Source: Flaccisagitta enflata
Taxonomy: Eukaryota; Chaetognatha; Sagittoidea; Aphragmophora
Direction of reading: 5' to 3'
DNA length: 64,000 nt
NCBI GenBank assembly: GCA_965153355.1
Contig: OZ231126.1
Span: 63,426,001 to 63,490,000, forward strand
The position numbers and the translations under genes were made by a program. Of the stretch, positions 46,503 through 61,880 are shown piece after piece. Each line of letters starts with the position of its first letter. The first letter of the stretch is position 1. The notes below the pieces were generated by a model. The model had not been told where the DNA came from, made no database searches, and worked only from the letters and a program-made list of their open reading frames with translations.

Positions 46503-46944
46503 AATTTGTTATTTTCAAGATAGACTTATCACATTTTTTGTTACACTGGTTTGCCCTATTTTTGCACTGCATCATGTTTCAGATGATGATTACGATCGTT
46601 CTAGTGATAATAAATTTTGCTATTTGTTTACTGTTCATACCACTTGCTCGCTGACAATAACCATTTGTTGCATTTGAGAGAATATTGATTATAAACTACA
46701 AAAAATTGGCTCTGAAGTGCATGAATAAAGAATTCGATACAATTGTGCAGCATGTCATATGAGGAGTATGAGAAGGTGCCCAGATGGATATGGTCTCTGT
46801 CGCGGCGCCATATTTATCAAGTGTTCTCTTGTGGTCTGCATATCTCATGTATACTTTGAAATTAGTGACCCTTACTTAAATGATGCATAATTTTTGACAA
46901 TTCTTGTGATAATTTTGAAGAGGGAATATTTTCTCAGAACTTTG

Positions 46945-47050
46945 AAGCATAGTTGTAATGGGTCCGGATAAAACACCAGTTGGAGCTCCAAAGGCTCTTG
47001 TCCTTATTTTGATATTGTTGAGTAGTAATGTTGTCCAACTTTCAAAGCAT
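46945..47050 (+). repeat. Dispersed repeat also present in the right arm
   Basis: TGGGTCCGGATAAAACACCA, then GAGCTCCAAAGGCTC, then GAGTAGTAATGTTGT and CAACTTTC. The same order occurs at about 62,905-62,998, where it is part of a block missing from the left arm. Confidence 0.75.
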
Positions 47051-47317
47051 ATATCAGAGACAAATATTTAAAAAAAGATAGTAGTATGGAAAGTGAAAAA
47101 TAAACGCACGCGGGGAAGAAAAAAAAGAGAGAGTGAGAGAGAGAGAGAGAAAGATTTGCACGGGTTTGTCATTTATGATGACAACGATAATGAGAAAAAT
47201 ATTTCCGCGTCAAGCTAAATTAAAAGATATATCTAATTGCCTGATGACAGTTTTTGACACGAGGCAGAAAATTTGAAAAAAAAAGATAAGTGATGTTCCT
47301 TGGGTCAAGACCACGAC

Positions 47318-47416
47318 CAAGGGCTCCGGCCACGGGCTCACGGCCACGGGCTCACGGCCACGGGCTCACGGCCACGGGCTCACGGCCACGGGCTCACGGC
47401 CACGGGCTCACGGCTA
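47318..47416. repeat. 14-bp tandem repeat
   Basis: About six near-perfect copies of CACGGCCACGGGCT, flanked by degenerate units. Confidence 0.93.
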
Positions 47417-47647
47417 CGACTAAGAAAAGAATTTACTTTATAGAAAGGTGATTTTTGCCGTCATGATGTGTAGAAAATTTCAGTCCGTTTCAAGAAGTTA
47501 ACTAGAAAGTCTTTTAAGGAGGCGCATATTGTCAAATCGATCATAGATGGGGAAAATGTCAGCCATGTCTAGTCTTCTGGTACGCCGAAGCACCTTCATT
47601 TGAGTCTGGGTATGTTGGTTTGTCCGCCCTTCGGTGGTTAAAGAAGA

Positions 47648-47850
47648 ACAAGGCCGTATACACGGCTACCGAAGTCGCGTGCGGGTGGGCAGGGGCAGTG
47701 ATAAAAAAGGCTTTTCAAGCAATTGGGCAGGAGCAGTAATGCAAAAAGACGCCCGTTAACACCGTAAAAAGCTAACCCGGACCGACGGACCGACGGACCG
47801 ACTGACCGACATAGCGGGTCATAGAGTCGCGTAGCACGCGACTAAAAATA
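47648..47850 (+). mobile_element. Helentron-like element, GTCGCG subtype
   Basis: Head ACAAGGCCGTATACACGGCT, half-site GAAGTCGCGTGCGGGTGGGC, body GGGCAGGAGCAGTAATGC, a (GACGGACC)n tract, AGCGGGTCATAGAGTCGCGT and a hairpin AGTCGCGTAGCACGCGACT followed by AAAAAT. It is the best-preserved short copy in the window. Confidence 0.87.
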
Positions 47851-47937
47851 GATGATCATCTAATATAAGATGATCAAAATTATAGTCGTGTGACGTCCCA
47901 TAATTCAGACTTTGAGGTATTAAACGCTTACACTTAC

Positions 47938-48088
47938 TTGAATTGAACATCGGATCCTGGGCACGGAGTGACGATTCGGTCGAAGCTGCAAAGACGCTTC
48001 CGCTTTTGAAATCCGCCGCCACAATTGCGGCTACATTCGCCCCAACTGCCCCACGGAGCCCACTGACTCGATGACAACGATGAAGACT
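47938..48088 (-). CDS. Sema5: Semaphorin-5 exon: first visible TSP1 repeat
   Basis: This 151-nt exon is entered in phase 1 (acceptor GACTTTAACAG) and left in phase 2 (donor TTCAA/GTAAGTG). It encodes a Ser-rich lead and then QWAPWGSWGECSRNCGGGFQ, KRKRLC and TPCPGSDVQF. This gives cysteines one to four of a TSP1 repeat. Cysteines five and six come from the exon at 42,139-42,313, and the phase-2 junction agrees. The long same-strand frame nearby (from 48,022) is in a different frame and is not the protein. Upstream exons (sema, PSI, earlier TSP1) were not found between here and 64,000. Confidence 0.9.
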
Positions 48089-48109
48089 CTGTTAAAGTCA
48101 AAGAGAGGG

Positions 48110-48409
48110 CAGGTAAAGAAAGGGGAAGGGGGGGGGGGTGGAGATTGGAAGTAGAGAATGAGATTATTCTATTATTTGAATAAAACGAATTTTTCTGTAT
48201 AAAACGAATCTTTCAGTATAAAACGAAATTTGAAAGGAAGTTAATTTATAATAAGAATAGAATGAGCCTAAAATTTTCCGAGTTGGAAATGAGCAGTTTT
48301 GCGTCATTGAACCTTTTATAATAATCATGTTGCAAAGGCTTAGCAACAACCTGATGGGTTTTAGGAACTTGTCAATGTGCCCTTCAGTCTCTGTCTGTAT
48401 GTCTCTGAC

Positions 48410-48464
<55 letters not shown>

Positions 48465-48613
48465 TTGCACCAGGAGGCATCTCGCTCAAATTCCAAATAT
48501 CAACTGCTTTCTTCTATTGTCAACTCAAAATTGCTTCTTTTGAGAGTTTTGTGATGGTCGGAGATTGTCAATTGTCGACTCGGGACGAGAAAAAATGACA
48601 ACGAAAACTGTTA
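48110..48613. other. Upstream Sema5 intron or flank with (CT)n
   Basis: A poly-G stretch lies near 48,130 and (CTGT)n/(CT)n at 48,400-48,460. No gene is seen. Confidence 0.5.
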
Positions 48614-48882
48614 AGGCGTGTTTCTGGTGACGACGAAAAACGCGTTTGTTCCCGTGAAACGCGATAACAGCGTGAACACATATTCAAGAATTTCAACTGT
48701 CCCACGAGGGAGTGAGCGAAGTGAGTGAGCGAGCCCGTGAACGGAGCTAGCGAGCGTAGAGAGCGTAGCAAAGTGGAGCGCTGCGGAGCCAGTGAGCGGA
48801 GTGAGCGGTGCGAGCGAACGAATGTAGTGAGCGACCGAGTGGCCCTTTCAAAACGCGGTCGTATTTGACTAGAAACGCCCCC
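48614..48882 (-). mobile_element. GAGCGA-core element flanked by 24-bp direct repeats
   Basis: An inverse copy of 42,719-42,967, with ends GGCGTGTTTCTGGTGACG and GACTAGAAACGCCCCC. The sequences directly outside are 23/24 identical direct repeats starting AAAAAATGACAACGAAAACT (48,590-48,613 and 48,883-48,906). The core is GTGAGCGAGC/GAGCGTAG tandem sequence. Confidence 0.82.
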
Positions 48883-48906
48883 AAAAAATGAAAACGAAAA
48901 CTGTTA

Positions 48907-51500
<2,594 letters not shown>

Positions 51501-51504
51501 AACA

Positions 51505-52396
51505 AGGCCAAGTAGGCCAACGATGCGTCCTCTTTGAATGAAAGTTTTTTATGAATGAATGTTTTTTTTATGAATGAATGTTTTTATGAATGAATGAATG
51601 CTTTAATGAATGAATTATTCAATGTATGCTACTTTTACTGAGTTGGTACAAATTTTCTGATGAAAAAATGCAAGATTCTGATGCTTTTTGGGCAGCGGTC
51701 CCCGAAGGGGACGAAGTCCTGTAGAACACAGGGGGACTTTTGTTCGTCCGTTCGTTCGTTCATGCGTCCCCCCCCTTACCAGACTCTCAGGCCCAAAATC
51801 TGGCCTCTCAGGCCTCAAATCTAGCCTCTCAGGCCTCAATCCAGCCTCTCAGGCCTCTAATCCAGCCTCTCCGGCCTCAAATCCAGCCTCTCAGGCCTCT
51901 AATGCAGCCTCTCAGGCCTCAAATTTGGCCTCTCAGGCCTCAAATCCGACCTCTCAGGCCTCAATCGTGGCCTTTCAGATCTCAAATTAGGCCTCGCAGG
52001 CCTCAAATCGAAATTCCCATGCCTCAAATTAGGCCTCAAGTTAGACCTCTCAAGCTTCCAATTGGCATTCTCAGGCCTTACATCAGCCTTCTTAGACCTC
52101 AATTTAAGCTCTTGAAGGCCTTCAGTCAACCCTCTATGTAGCATCTCATCCACGTAGGGCAGGACGAACGAAAGTCCCCCTGTGTTCTACAGGACTTCGT
52201 CCCCTTCGGGGCCGCTGCCCTGCTTCCCCTCACTCAAACTCACAATCACTCAAAGCAGGGCAAAGGGTATCGCTGACCATATATTGCCCTTGGGCGACCT
52301 GTTATGAATGCGTTACAGACCGACAGACCAACAGACCGACCGACCGACCAACGGACACAGCCTATTATAGAGATGCGAGGACGCATCTAAAAAGTC
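51505..52396 (+). mobile_element. Long Helentron-like element carrying the palindromic cassette
   Basis: The head ACAAGGCCAAGTAGGCCAAC and half-site GATGCGTCCTC come first. The cargo cassette is at 51,690-52,270. After it come GGCGACCTGTTATGAATGCG, a (GACC)n tract, ACAGCCTATTATAGAGATGC and a hairpin AGATGCGAGGACGCATCT followed by AAAAAG. Head GATGCGTCC is the inverse of the GGACGCATC arm of the tail hairpin. At about 890 bp it is the most complete copy of this subtype. Confidence 0.88.
51690..52275. repeat. Palindromic GGGCAGC cassette with ~20-bp minisatellite
   Basis: The left arm GGGCAGCGGTCCCCGAAGGG, then GACGAAGTCCTGTAGAACAC and AGGGGGACTTTTGTTCGTCC, is inverted at 52,160-52,225. Between them are about fifteen ~20-bp units such as CTCTCAGGCCTCAAATCCAG, decaying toward the right. 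Right of the right arm comes AAAGCAGGGCAAAGGGTATCG, also seen at 16,979 and inverted near 13,050. Confidence 0.9.
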
Positions 52397-52906
52397 AAAA
52401 TCTCCATCCATACATGACATAGTAATTACTGGACTGTGGACCAGTCAGAAATGCACTGTTAAATATCAGTATGATTTCTGGTAGGTTTATAGCTACCATC
52501 ATCTTTATCACTATAATTCACAGACAGAGGGGATAAAAACTAAAGATGCCCATTACCATCTTACCCAATATCTGTATAACATTACACCGTCCACGCCCGT
52601 CTATAGTACTTCAATTAGAAAACCAAAGAAGTGCCCACAGCACAGTTAGAAAACACTCACACCATCCCAGCAGCAACCCATATTTCGATTAGGAAGCCCC
52701 CTCGCGAGTGCCCAGTTATCTAACGACTTTTCTCCCGTTCGGATCTTCCCGCCAAATTCCTTCAAATGCTTGCAGCGTTTTTTCTTAACTGCCGCCGACC
52801 AGCAAACGTGGGCAAAACGAGGAAACAAGGAAACGAGGAAACAAGGAAGATGAAGAAGAGGAAAAAGAAAAAGAAAAAGAAAAAGAAAAAGAAAAAGAAA
52901 AAGAAA

Positions 52907-52937
<31 letters not shown>

Positions 52938-53100
52938 GACAAAAAAAAGAAAAAGAAAAAGAAAAAGAAAAAGAAAAAGAAAAAGAAAAAGAAAAAGAAA
53001 AAGACAAAAAAAAGAAAAAGAAAAAGAAAAAGAAAAAGAAAAAGAAAAAGAAAAAGAGAAAAACATGGTCAGAACGCTCTTGAAATAAATAGGAGGCGGT
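52397..53100. repeat. Unique stretch followed by (GAAAAA)n tract
   Basis: 52,397-52,850 is unique sequence without a recognised gene. 52,855-53,060 is nearly pure GAAAAA units with two ACAAAAAAAG interruptions about 90 bp apart, suggesting an internal duplication of the array. Confidence 0.85.
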
Positions 53101-53104
53101 ATAG

Positions 53105-53262
53105 AAACAAGGCCGGATACACGGCAATCCAGTCGCGGACGGTTGGGAAGGAGCAGTAATGCAAAAACCGCTTGGAATTCAAAAATGTGACGGACGGATC
53201 TACCGACCTACCGACCGACACGGCAAGGTGTAGAGTCGCGTGTCCGCGACTAAAAACATTAC
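53105..53262 (+). mobile_element. Helentron-like element, GTCGCG subtype
   Basis: Head ACAAGGCCGGATACACGGCA, half-site CAGTCGCGGACGGTTGGGAA, a GACGGACGGATCTACC tract, GGCAAGGTGTAGAGTCGCGT and tail TCCGCGACTAAAAAC. A close sibling lies at 23,005-23,158. Confidence 0.87.
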
Positions 53263-53464
53263 CGGATCAACTGAAATCTCGATTCTCCTGATGTAAAGAG
53301 AGAAAGAGGATTGTAAAAAAGAAAAAGAGAATAAAAATAATGAAAAAAGAAAGTCCGCACAAAAAAGATTACGGGCGGGAAAGAAAGAATCGCTCTGAAG
53401 CGGTTTAGCCAACGTTGTGCCCCGAAGAATAACATCCGTGTGTCAGAAAAAAAAAAAAAGAGAG

Positions 53465-54300
<836 letters not shown>

Positions 54301-54302
54301 AA

Positions 54303-54380
54303 AAAAATAGCAACATTATGACGGACCGACGAATGGACGGACCAAACGAAAAGTGGCTTGTAGAGTCGCGACTAAAAAGG
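54303..54380 (+). mobile_element. Helentron-like tail fragment
   Basis: GACGGACCGACGAATGGACG, then GTGGCTTGTAGAGTCGCGAC followed by TAAAAAG. The hairpin has lost one arm. Confidence 0.65.
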
Positions 54381-54456
54381 ACCAAGGAAAACCACTTACT
54401 CACCGCAATAGGTCAACAATTTAATACTCTTGGCATTTTCAGTGGCAATGGGAAAA

Positions 54457-55158
54457 ACAAGGCCGGATACACGGCTACCTTAGTCGCGTGCGGGAAGGTA
54501 AGGGCGGCGATAAAAAGCTAAGCGTGTCGGACTGACGGACGGATGGACGGACCGACAGACCGACCGACGGACCACAGTTGCTTTAAATCACCACCTATCA
54601 AGTATAATTACCTATCTCAACTCCAGCACCCCCAAACCACCCCTTTCCACCCACACAGTTGCTTTAAATCACCACCTATCAAGTATAATTACCTATCTCA
54701 ACTCCAGCACCCCCAAACCACCCCTTTCCACCCACACAGTTGCTTTAAATCACCACCTATCAAGTATAATTAACTATCTCAACTCCAGCACCCCCAAACC
54801 ACCCCTTTCCACCCACACACAGTTGCTTTAAAAAACCACCAATCAAGTATCAATACCTATCTCAACACCAGCCCCCCCAAACCACCCCTTTCCACCCACA
54901 CAGTTGCTTTAAATCACCACCTATCAAGTATAATTACCTATCTCAACTCCAGCACCCCCAAACCACCCCTTTCCACCCACACAGTTGCTTTAAATCACCA
55001 CCTATCAAGTATAATTACCTATCTCAACTCCAGCACCCCCAAACCACCCCATTCCACCCACACAGTTGCTTTAAATCACCACCTATCAAGTATAATTACC
55101 TATTACTATAATTACCGCGGACTAAGCGGGTTGTAGAGTCGGGTGCACGCAACTTAAA
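54457..55158 (+). mobile_element. Helentron-like element with ~78-bp minisatellite cargo
   Basis: Head ACAAGGCCGGATACACGGCT, half-site TTAGTCGCGTGCGGGAAGGT and a (GACGGACC)n tract lie at 54,457-54,570. About seven copies of the 78-bp unit follow (TTGCTTTAAATCACCACCTA, TATAATTACCTATCTC, CCCCAAACCACCCC). The tail is AGCGGGTTGTAGAGTCGGGT, then GCACGCAACTTAAAAC. The right arm of the large inverted repeat stops inside this array. Confidence 0.85.
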
Positions 55159-55575
55159 ACATCAATTGCTTTCAAACCGATGGATTGCGATGAGCCCAGG
55201 GAAAAAATAGAGCGCAAAATGGTGAGACGACTGAAAGGCAGCTTTCTCGATTGTTGCGCTGCCCAGCGGCGGATAAACTTAAAGAAAAGAGAAGCAGACT
55301 GCGGGGGAAAAAACAAAAGGAGCACTAAGGGAGAAATGATGGCAAAGAGACATGAGGAGTAGAAACTTGACAAGTGGAAAAAGGTGGTGGCGATATGGAT
55401 GGAGGTGGTATGGAGGTGGTATGGATGGAGGTGGTATTTGTGGAAATGGTAGATCGAGTCTGAGGTTTTGAAAAAAGACTGGTCTAAAAACTAGGCATGG
55501 GAAACAGTGAAATCAATTGGAGGGCCTGATGACGGTAGAGGGTGAAGGCAAAAATGGTGCCAAAGGTTGAAAAAG

Positions 55576-55805
55576 TGGCGGTGGTGTTGGTGATAGTGGT
55601 GATGGCGATGGTGGTGGTGGTGGTGGTGGTGGTGGTGGTGGTGGTGGTGGTGGTGATGGTGGTGGCGGTGGTGGTGGTGATGGCGGTGGTGGTGGTGGTG
55701 GTGGTGGTGGTGGTGGTGGTGGTGGTGGTGGTGGTGGTGGTGATGGTGGTGGTGGTGGTGGTGGTGTTGGTGGTGATGGTGGTGGTGGTGGTGATGGTGG
55801 TGGTT
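55576..55805. repeat. (GGT)n trinucleotide array
   Basis: About 230 bp of GGT with scattered GAT/GCG variants. Mirror of the shorter, degenerate array at 9,230-9,640. Confidence 0.97.
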
Positions 55806-56538
55806 AGAATGGTGGTACAAATGTGGCTTGCTTAAATGAGACCGAGGAGACAATAGCTTCTGTAGTTGAAAAGTCTCTCGTTCTTGTATGTGTTTTTTTC
55901 CCTCATGAGTCTCGGGAGTGTCGTGGATGCGATGGTAATAACATCGAAAACAGTCCCTTTATCGTCGTTATCTGGGCTGTTCTCCCACGTAATCGTTCCT
56001 GATCATCATAAGTTCATTACCATCCTTATAATCGCTATATACAACTGTATTTACGTACATCATCACATCGTTCATATCTTCGGCTTAGACCGTTACGTGG
56101 TGCAGTATTCTTCCTTTCTTTTAGATCTAGCTCTAGCGTTGAGTCACATTTGCATTCGTACGATATCACTCATTTCATAGCCAGGAGAACACGACTTGAA
56201 GTTTTCATATTCGTCTCTATACATCCTCGGTAGGTCGGTTCGCGTTCGCTTCTTTTTGTTCATGTGACATTGTTTTCCATCCCGCCAATAAGACGCGTTT
56301 TCCGCATCCCCGCGGATGCGACTGAGCCTGTCTGCTGCCTCCTTTCTGCTTTTTTTTTTTATCGTCGCGCGTGAGACTGTTTTTTTTCATGCCCTCAAAA
56401 GCTCGAGATAAAGGGAGAATGCCACTCTCAGACCAAAATTTACGATAAAGAAACAACAAAGAAGCAAATTAGAAAATATGGTGCAACTAGAGGCCTTATG
56501 CAAATCCTCGGAAGACACAGTAAAAGAGGAGGAGCAGA

Positions 56539-56680
<142 letters not shown>

Positions 56681-57324
56681 ATACTGAGGTCTAGAAAAAC
56701 AACAGAAACAATCGAAAACAGAAGCAAAGACGGTAAAAAGACCGGGAAAAAAGTCAGAAACAGACACACACGCTTTGCTAACAAGATGCAAAATGGCAAT
56801 TGAGTTAATGATGGCTCTGACAGTAAGGAATGTTGAGTAAGACAAAATGGAATGAGAAAAAGAATGTAGGGCAAATGGAATAAAAAAGGGATATAAAGAA
56901 TGGAGGAAAGGAAAGCTGGAGGACATAAATACAACCAAGCGGGAGGATGTAAAAAGGAGATAAAAGAGGGATGAGGGAGGATGAAGAACAGAGATGGAAA
57001 TGGCTTGAAAAAGACTTCCAGAGAATAAGCCAGGATGAAAATGATGAAAGACAACAAAAATTGGTGGTGGCGGTGGTGGTGGGGGGGGGGGGGAGCGAGA
57101 GAGAACAACCAGGGACGGAAAACAGATTGACAGCGATAAAAAGCAAAGTGAAGCATGAAAAAAGGGTTAAAAAAAGAAAATAAATCAAGTGATAGTTCGG
57201 AAGAATACAAAAGCTTAAAACTGATAAGTTTCTTTTTGCAGGTGAGCAAAAAGATAGTCGGGGATCAGTTACTTAAGTGCGAATCCTTATTTGGTCAGGG
57301 GAAGTAATACAGAACAAACAAGTT

Positions 57325-57440
57325 TTTACGTGCGCCAAAGCATATCTATTATAGGCCGTGACCGTCCGTCCGTCGGTTTATCGGAAACATTATCGTTCCA
57401 CGATCCACCCGGCACACATGTGGGCCTACACGGCCTTGTT
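57325..57440 (-). mobile_element. Short Helentron-like element (right-arm copy)
   Basis: Mirror of 7,677-7,796, with the head GGCCGTGTAGGCCC and tail GCGCACGTAAAAAC on the minus strand. Confidence 0.7.
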
Positions 57441-57799
57441 ATCCAGAAAAAAAGGCTTCATATTTAGAGTCTTATCAAGTTGCTAGTGATGCCCGTAAAG
57501 CGAGGTGTAACTGCATCCAAAATGGACTCGTAGCAAATGTGAAGGAAATGAGGAAAGAAAAAGAAGGCGATGATGACGTGATGATGATGATGATGATGAT
57601 AATAGTACAGCGCCAAGAAATAAAAGAGCAAGGAAAAAGAAAAGGAGGTGAAAGGATTTATAAAGGAATGATGGAAAGAGGCCAACCACGAACAGAAAGA
57701 TGGGGCAGGAGACGAATTAATCCTGAAAAATGCGCCTTCACCACTTGTGCCTCCCGTGCAGAAGGAGGAAGGCTGGGAGAATAATGACTCTCTCTCTCT

Positions 57800-57800
57800 A

Positions 57801-57832
<32 letters not shown>

Positions 57833-57865
57833 TCTTTCTTCTCTTTCTTTCTTTCTTTCTTTCTT

Positions 57866-57909
<44 letters not shown>

Positions 57910-57961
57910 GGCCTTTATGCTTTCCCCTCCCTCTGTCTCTGACAATGTGATGCACAGGACG

Positions 57962-58055
<94 letters not shown>
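57800..58055. repeat. (CTTT)n and (GA)n microsatellites
   Basis: CTTT units at 57,800-57,908 and GA at 57,966-58,055. The GA array is much longer than its left-arm counterpart at 7,062-7,095. Confidence 0.97.
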
Positions 58056-58058
<3 letters not shown>

Positions 58059-58458
58059 AAAACAATTGTGAAACAAAAAAGTGGATTTGGAACAGATAGA
58101 TGAGATTGGGGAATGATAAACAAGGTAGGACTGGGAAGACGTGGCTTAAATATACACAAATGGAGACAAATTGAATGGGACATGAGAAACTCTCTTTCCA
58201 TTCCAGACGAGATCAAAAAAAAAAAAAAGAACAAAAAAAAAAAGAACAAAGAGGAATAGATACAAAGTGTAGCTTAACTGTCGCATTCAATGATTCTCTT
58301 CATGTATCACCGGCAAAACACTTTCCAAAGTTCCCAAGCATGAAACCCAAAAACCCAAAGATTTATCCAATTAGTACAGTTGGCTTCATGACGCGTTTGG
58401 AATTCCCGAGTGAGGGGGGGGAACAAGTATGCCTAGTCGTGAATACATAGACAAGCAG

Positions 58459-58611
<153 letters not shown>

Positions 58612-58818
58612 AAACAAGATAAACGAAAAGATAAAGCACAAATACCAGAGAGTAATGAAGAGTATTGAGCGTGATGAAGCTTTTAAATCAATATGTATAT
58701 ATCCAATGCGTTGATGATATAAACGATCGTAGATCCTCTTCAATATGATAAAACACTTTGCGCGCAAGGATAAAAACAAGTACCCCGGGGGTACAACGAT
58801 GCGTCCACATGCGGCTTA

Positions 58819-59419
58819 ACCATAGCATAAAAAAAAACGGAACAACTTGTTTCGATGATTTTTGCTTAATTGAAGACTCCTAACTATAGAAAATTCATGA
58901 CCGTTTGAAAGCTCTGCAAAAGATCTTTCAAATGCGATGTTGCTGGTCATCCTAGCTTTAACCGTTTAGAAATGGCATAAGAATAAATGAAAACTTTGCC
59001 TTTTTTCAATTTGTGGTCAGATTGAATAAAAAGGTTTTGAAAATGAAGTAGATCACTTTGACAAGCCATAACTTTTAAACGGTTTGAGATACAGATCTGG
59101 GATTGGTCTAGAATGAAAGAAAATTTAAAAATCCTTAAAATCAACTAAGAAAAAAAGTTAAAACTATTATTTTTTACATCTTTTTTATAAAATAACAAAG
59201 AGGAACAACTTCTACGACTTCAACTTTTACATTCATGACCACTTTTTCTTTATTGTTATGTCAATTCTTAACAAATAAAGACAGAACAACCAGCATGAAC
59301 TCATTTTGAAGATCTTTCGCAGAGCTTTCAAACGGTCATAGATTTTGCTATGTTTTTCTCATTAGATGGATCTGAATCTTTAGAAAAACATTTTGTTCCG
59401 TTTTTTTTTGTGCTATGGT
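58819..59419. mobile_element. Palindromic MITE with TA duplication (right-arm copy)
   Basis: Begins ACCATAGCATAAAAAAAAAC and ends GTGCTATGGT, with TA on both sides (58,817-58,818 and 59,420-59,421). It is the mirror of 5,849-6,441. Confidence 0.87.
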
Positions 59420-59484
59420 TAGTCTTAAATGACATTCTTACTAAAACTGATAAGCACAGACAGACGTTATCTTATTTTCTTGCT

Positions 59485-59668
59485 CCAAACATAGCATCGG
59501 CCCAATGCAATGTCAGAACCTAAAATGATGAAATCGACTTTGCGAACGTTTGCGATCGTTTGCGATTGTTTTCAACTCGAGAATGACGGACGGACGGACG
59601 GACCGACCAACAAACCAACGGACGGACGGACAAAGCCCCTTATAGAGATGCGTGGACGCATCTAAAAA
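59485..59668 (+). mobile_element. Helentron-like element, GATGCG subtype (right-arm copy)
   Basis: Head GCATCGGCCCAATG at about 59,493, a (GACG)n tract at 59,585-59,630, CCCCTTATAGAGATGC and a hairpin AGATGCGTGGACGCATCT followed by AAAAAG. Confidence 0.75.
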
Positions 59669-60286
59669 GAAGCTTTTCTCGGGTAAAAACGAGACTAAAT
59701 CGTCACAAAGCGTTTACAGCGTTAAAAGTCTTTGAACATGAAATGAAACAGATGATAATTATCAAAAAAAACTTGGGCAATGCTGTTTACAATTAAACAT
59801 ACCATAGCAAGCAATTGGGCCGGCGCAATGATGTAAGAAACTGCCTAAAATCGCCAATAAAACTAAGTGTGACCTACCGACCGACCAAGAGACACAACAA
59901 GTTATAACCTCGCGTGCCAACGATTAAAAAGTGGGTATTGAACGCTTTAGGAGCTTTCACTGAATTGCCGTTGTGAAACAGGGTGACAAATCGAGCGTCC
60001 GCTGTTAGCGCCAAAGAAACTGGGCATGGAGTCATCAGTGCGCGCTCCGGGGAAATAATGGAAAACCTTGGGACTTGAATGACGCGGAATATTCATTGAG
60101 CATAGTAGATAACTGACAGATGTCGGGCTGATGCCAATACTTCTGCCGACTTTCTATTTGTTCAAAAGGCTTTTCATGCCTCAGACTGGTTTGTCTCGAT
60201 TTCTTTGTTTCAGCACCTCCTAGCCATTTTTTTATGTATTCTGCATGTCTGTCTTTGCCTGACTGTCTTTGTATCCTTGAGCGCTT

Positions 60287-60675
<389 letters not shown>

Positions 60676-61149
60676 GCGCGACATAAAACCCCGGAATGGA
60701 ACCAGTTGCTAACTTTCCTTTTCTAAGAAACAGAAATGACGCGAAGCTTCGTAGCTTTCCATAATAACGCCATCTATTGCTCACAGCATTTTGATTTTCA
60801 CTTTTCATTCTTGATAAAGGGGACGATATTTGGTGAAATTTGGAAATAACTGAGCTTAAAATAGGATACATTGCCACCTTATTCACGAGTAAGTGGGCAG
60901 GGGCAGTGATAGGAAAAAAAACTATGGTAGGAACAAACAAATGTGCGACAAGGAAACTCACCATGTCTACACACCATGTCTACACACCATGTCTACACAC
61001 TCCCTAACTCTTGAAAGGACGTTTTTGAACGCGTCAATATGAGGACGATATCGCAGCCACCTTTAACAACATTGCCATCAGCGACAGAGCAACCTCCTTA
61101 CCAGATCCGTCCATTCTGGGTTACGATATCTCCCTTCCTTCTTCCATTA

Positions 61150-61218
61150 CCCCCTTCTTTTCTTCCTTTCTTCCTTTCTTCCTTCCCCCTGCCCTCCTTC
61201 CTTCCTTCTTTTCTCTTT

Positions 61219-61249
<31 letters not shown>

Positions 61250-61250
61250 C

Positions 61251-61318
<68 letters not shown>

Positions 61319-61395
61319 TGGTTCCTTCCTTCCTTCCTTCCTTCCTTCCTTCCTTCCTTCCTTCCTTCCTTCCTTCCTTCCTTCCTTACATCCTT
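61150..61395. repeat. (CTTT)n/(CCTT)n tract
   Basis: Pyrimidine tetranucleotides, mirror of 3,838-4,080. The CCTT part is longer here, and the ATTC-type interruptions seen on the left are absent. Confidence 0.96.
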
Positions 61396-61880
61396 TTCTC
61401 TTTATTTCCTCTTTCCTTCATCCTCGGTTACGACATCTGGCTTCACGCCAACAAGAAAATGTAATTTGTTTGTTTGCAGTTTTTTCCCCTTTGCATAAGA
61501 GGGATGTTTACCCCCACATTAAGATATCAACTTTTTCTTCCTTCCTTTTCTTTTTTATTCCTCGTTCCCGGCATTTTCTTTCTTTCTTATGGTCGACCTT
61601 ATTCTTTTATTCCCTATTCTCTTCTTAAACCATTTCGTTTTTATTACTCCTCCCTATTATTTTCTTTTTTAGTTTGTTTATTCTTTATTTGAAATTCCTT
61701 CCTTTAGTCACCGGATTCTATGTCATTTGGGTTTCCTCATTTCAATGTTTGTCTGAAACATTTGCACAGACTCTCTCTTTCTGTCTTTATCTTGTTTTTC
61801 GTCCTTATTCTTCTGTCCGTCCATCTGCTCGTGCGTATGTATGACGTCGGTTACACTGCTTCCATGCTATAGAATCTACT

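Noticed and set aside
47318-47416. CRISPR-like array
   Set aside because: The repeats are directly tandem without spacers, and this is eukaryotic DNA.
51688-52153. Repetitive Pro/Leu/Arg frames on both strands
   Set aside because: Translations of the 20-bp minisatellite in the palindromic cassette. Both strands are open because the unit is rich in the AGGCCT palindrome.
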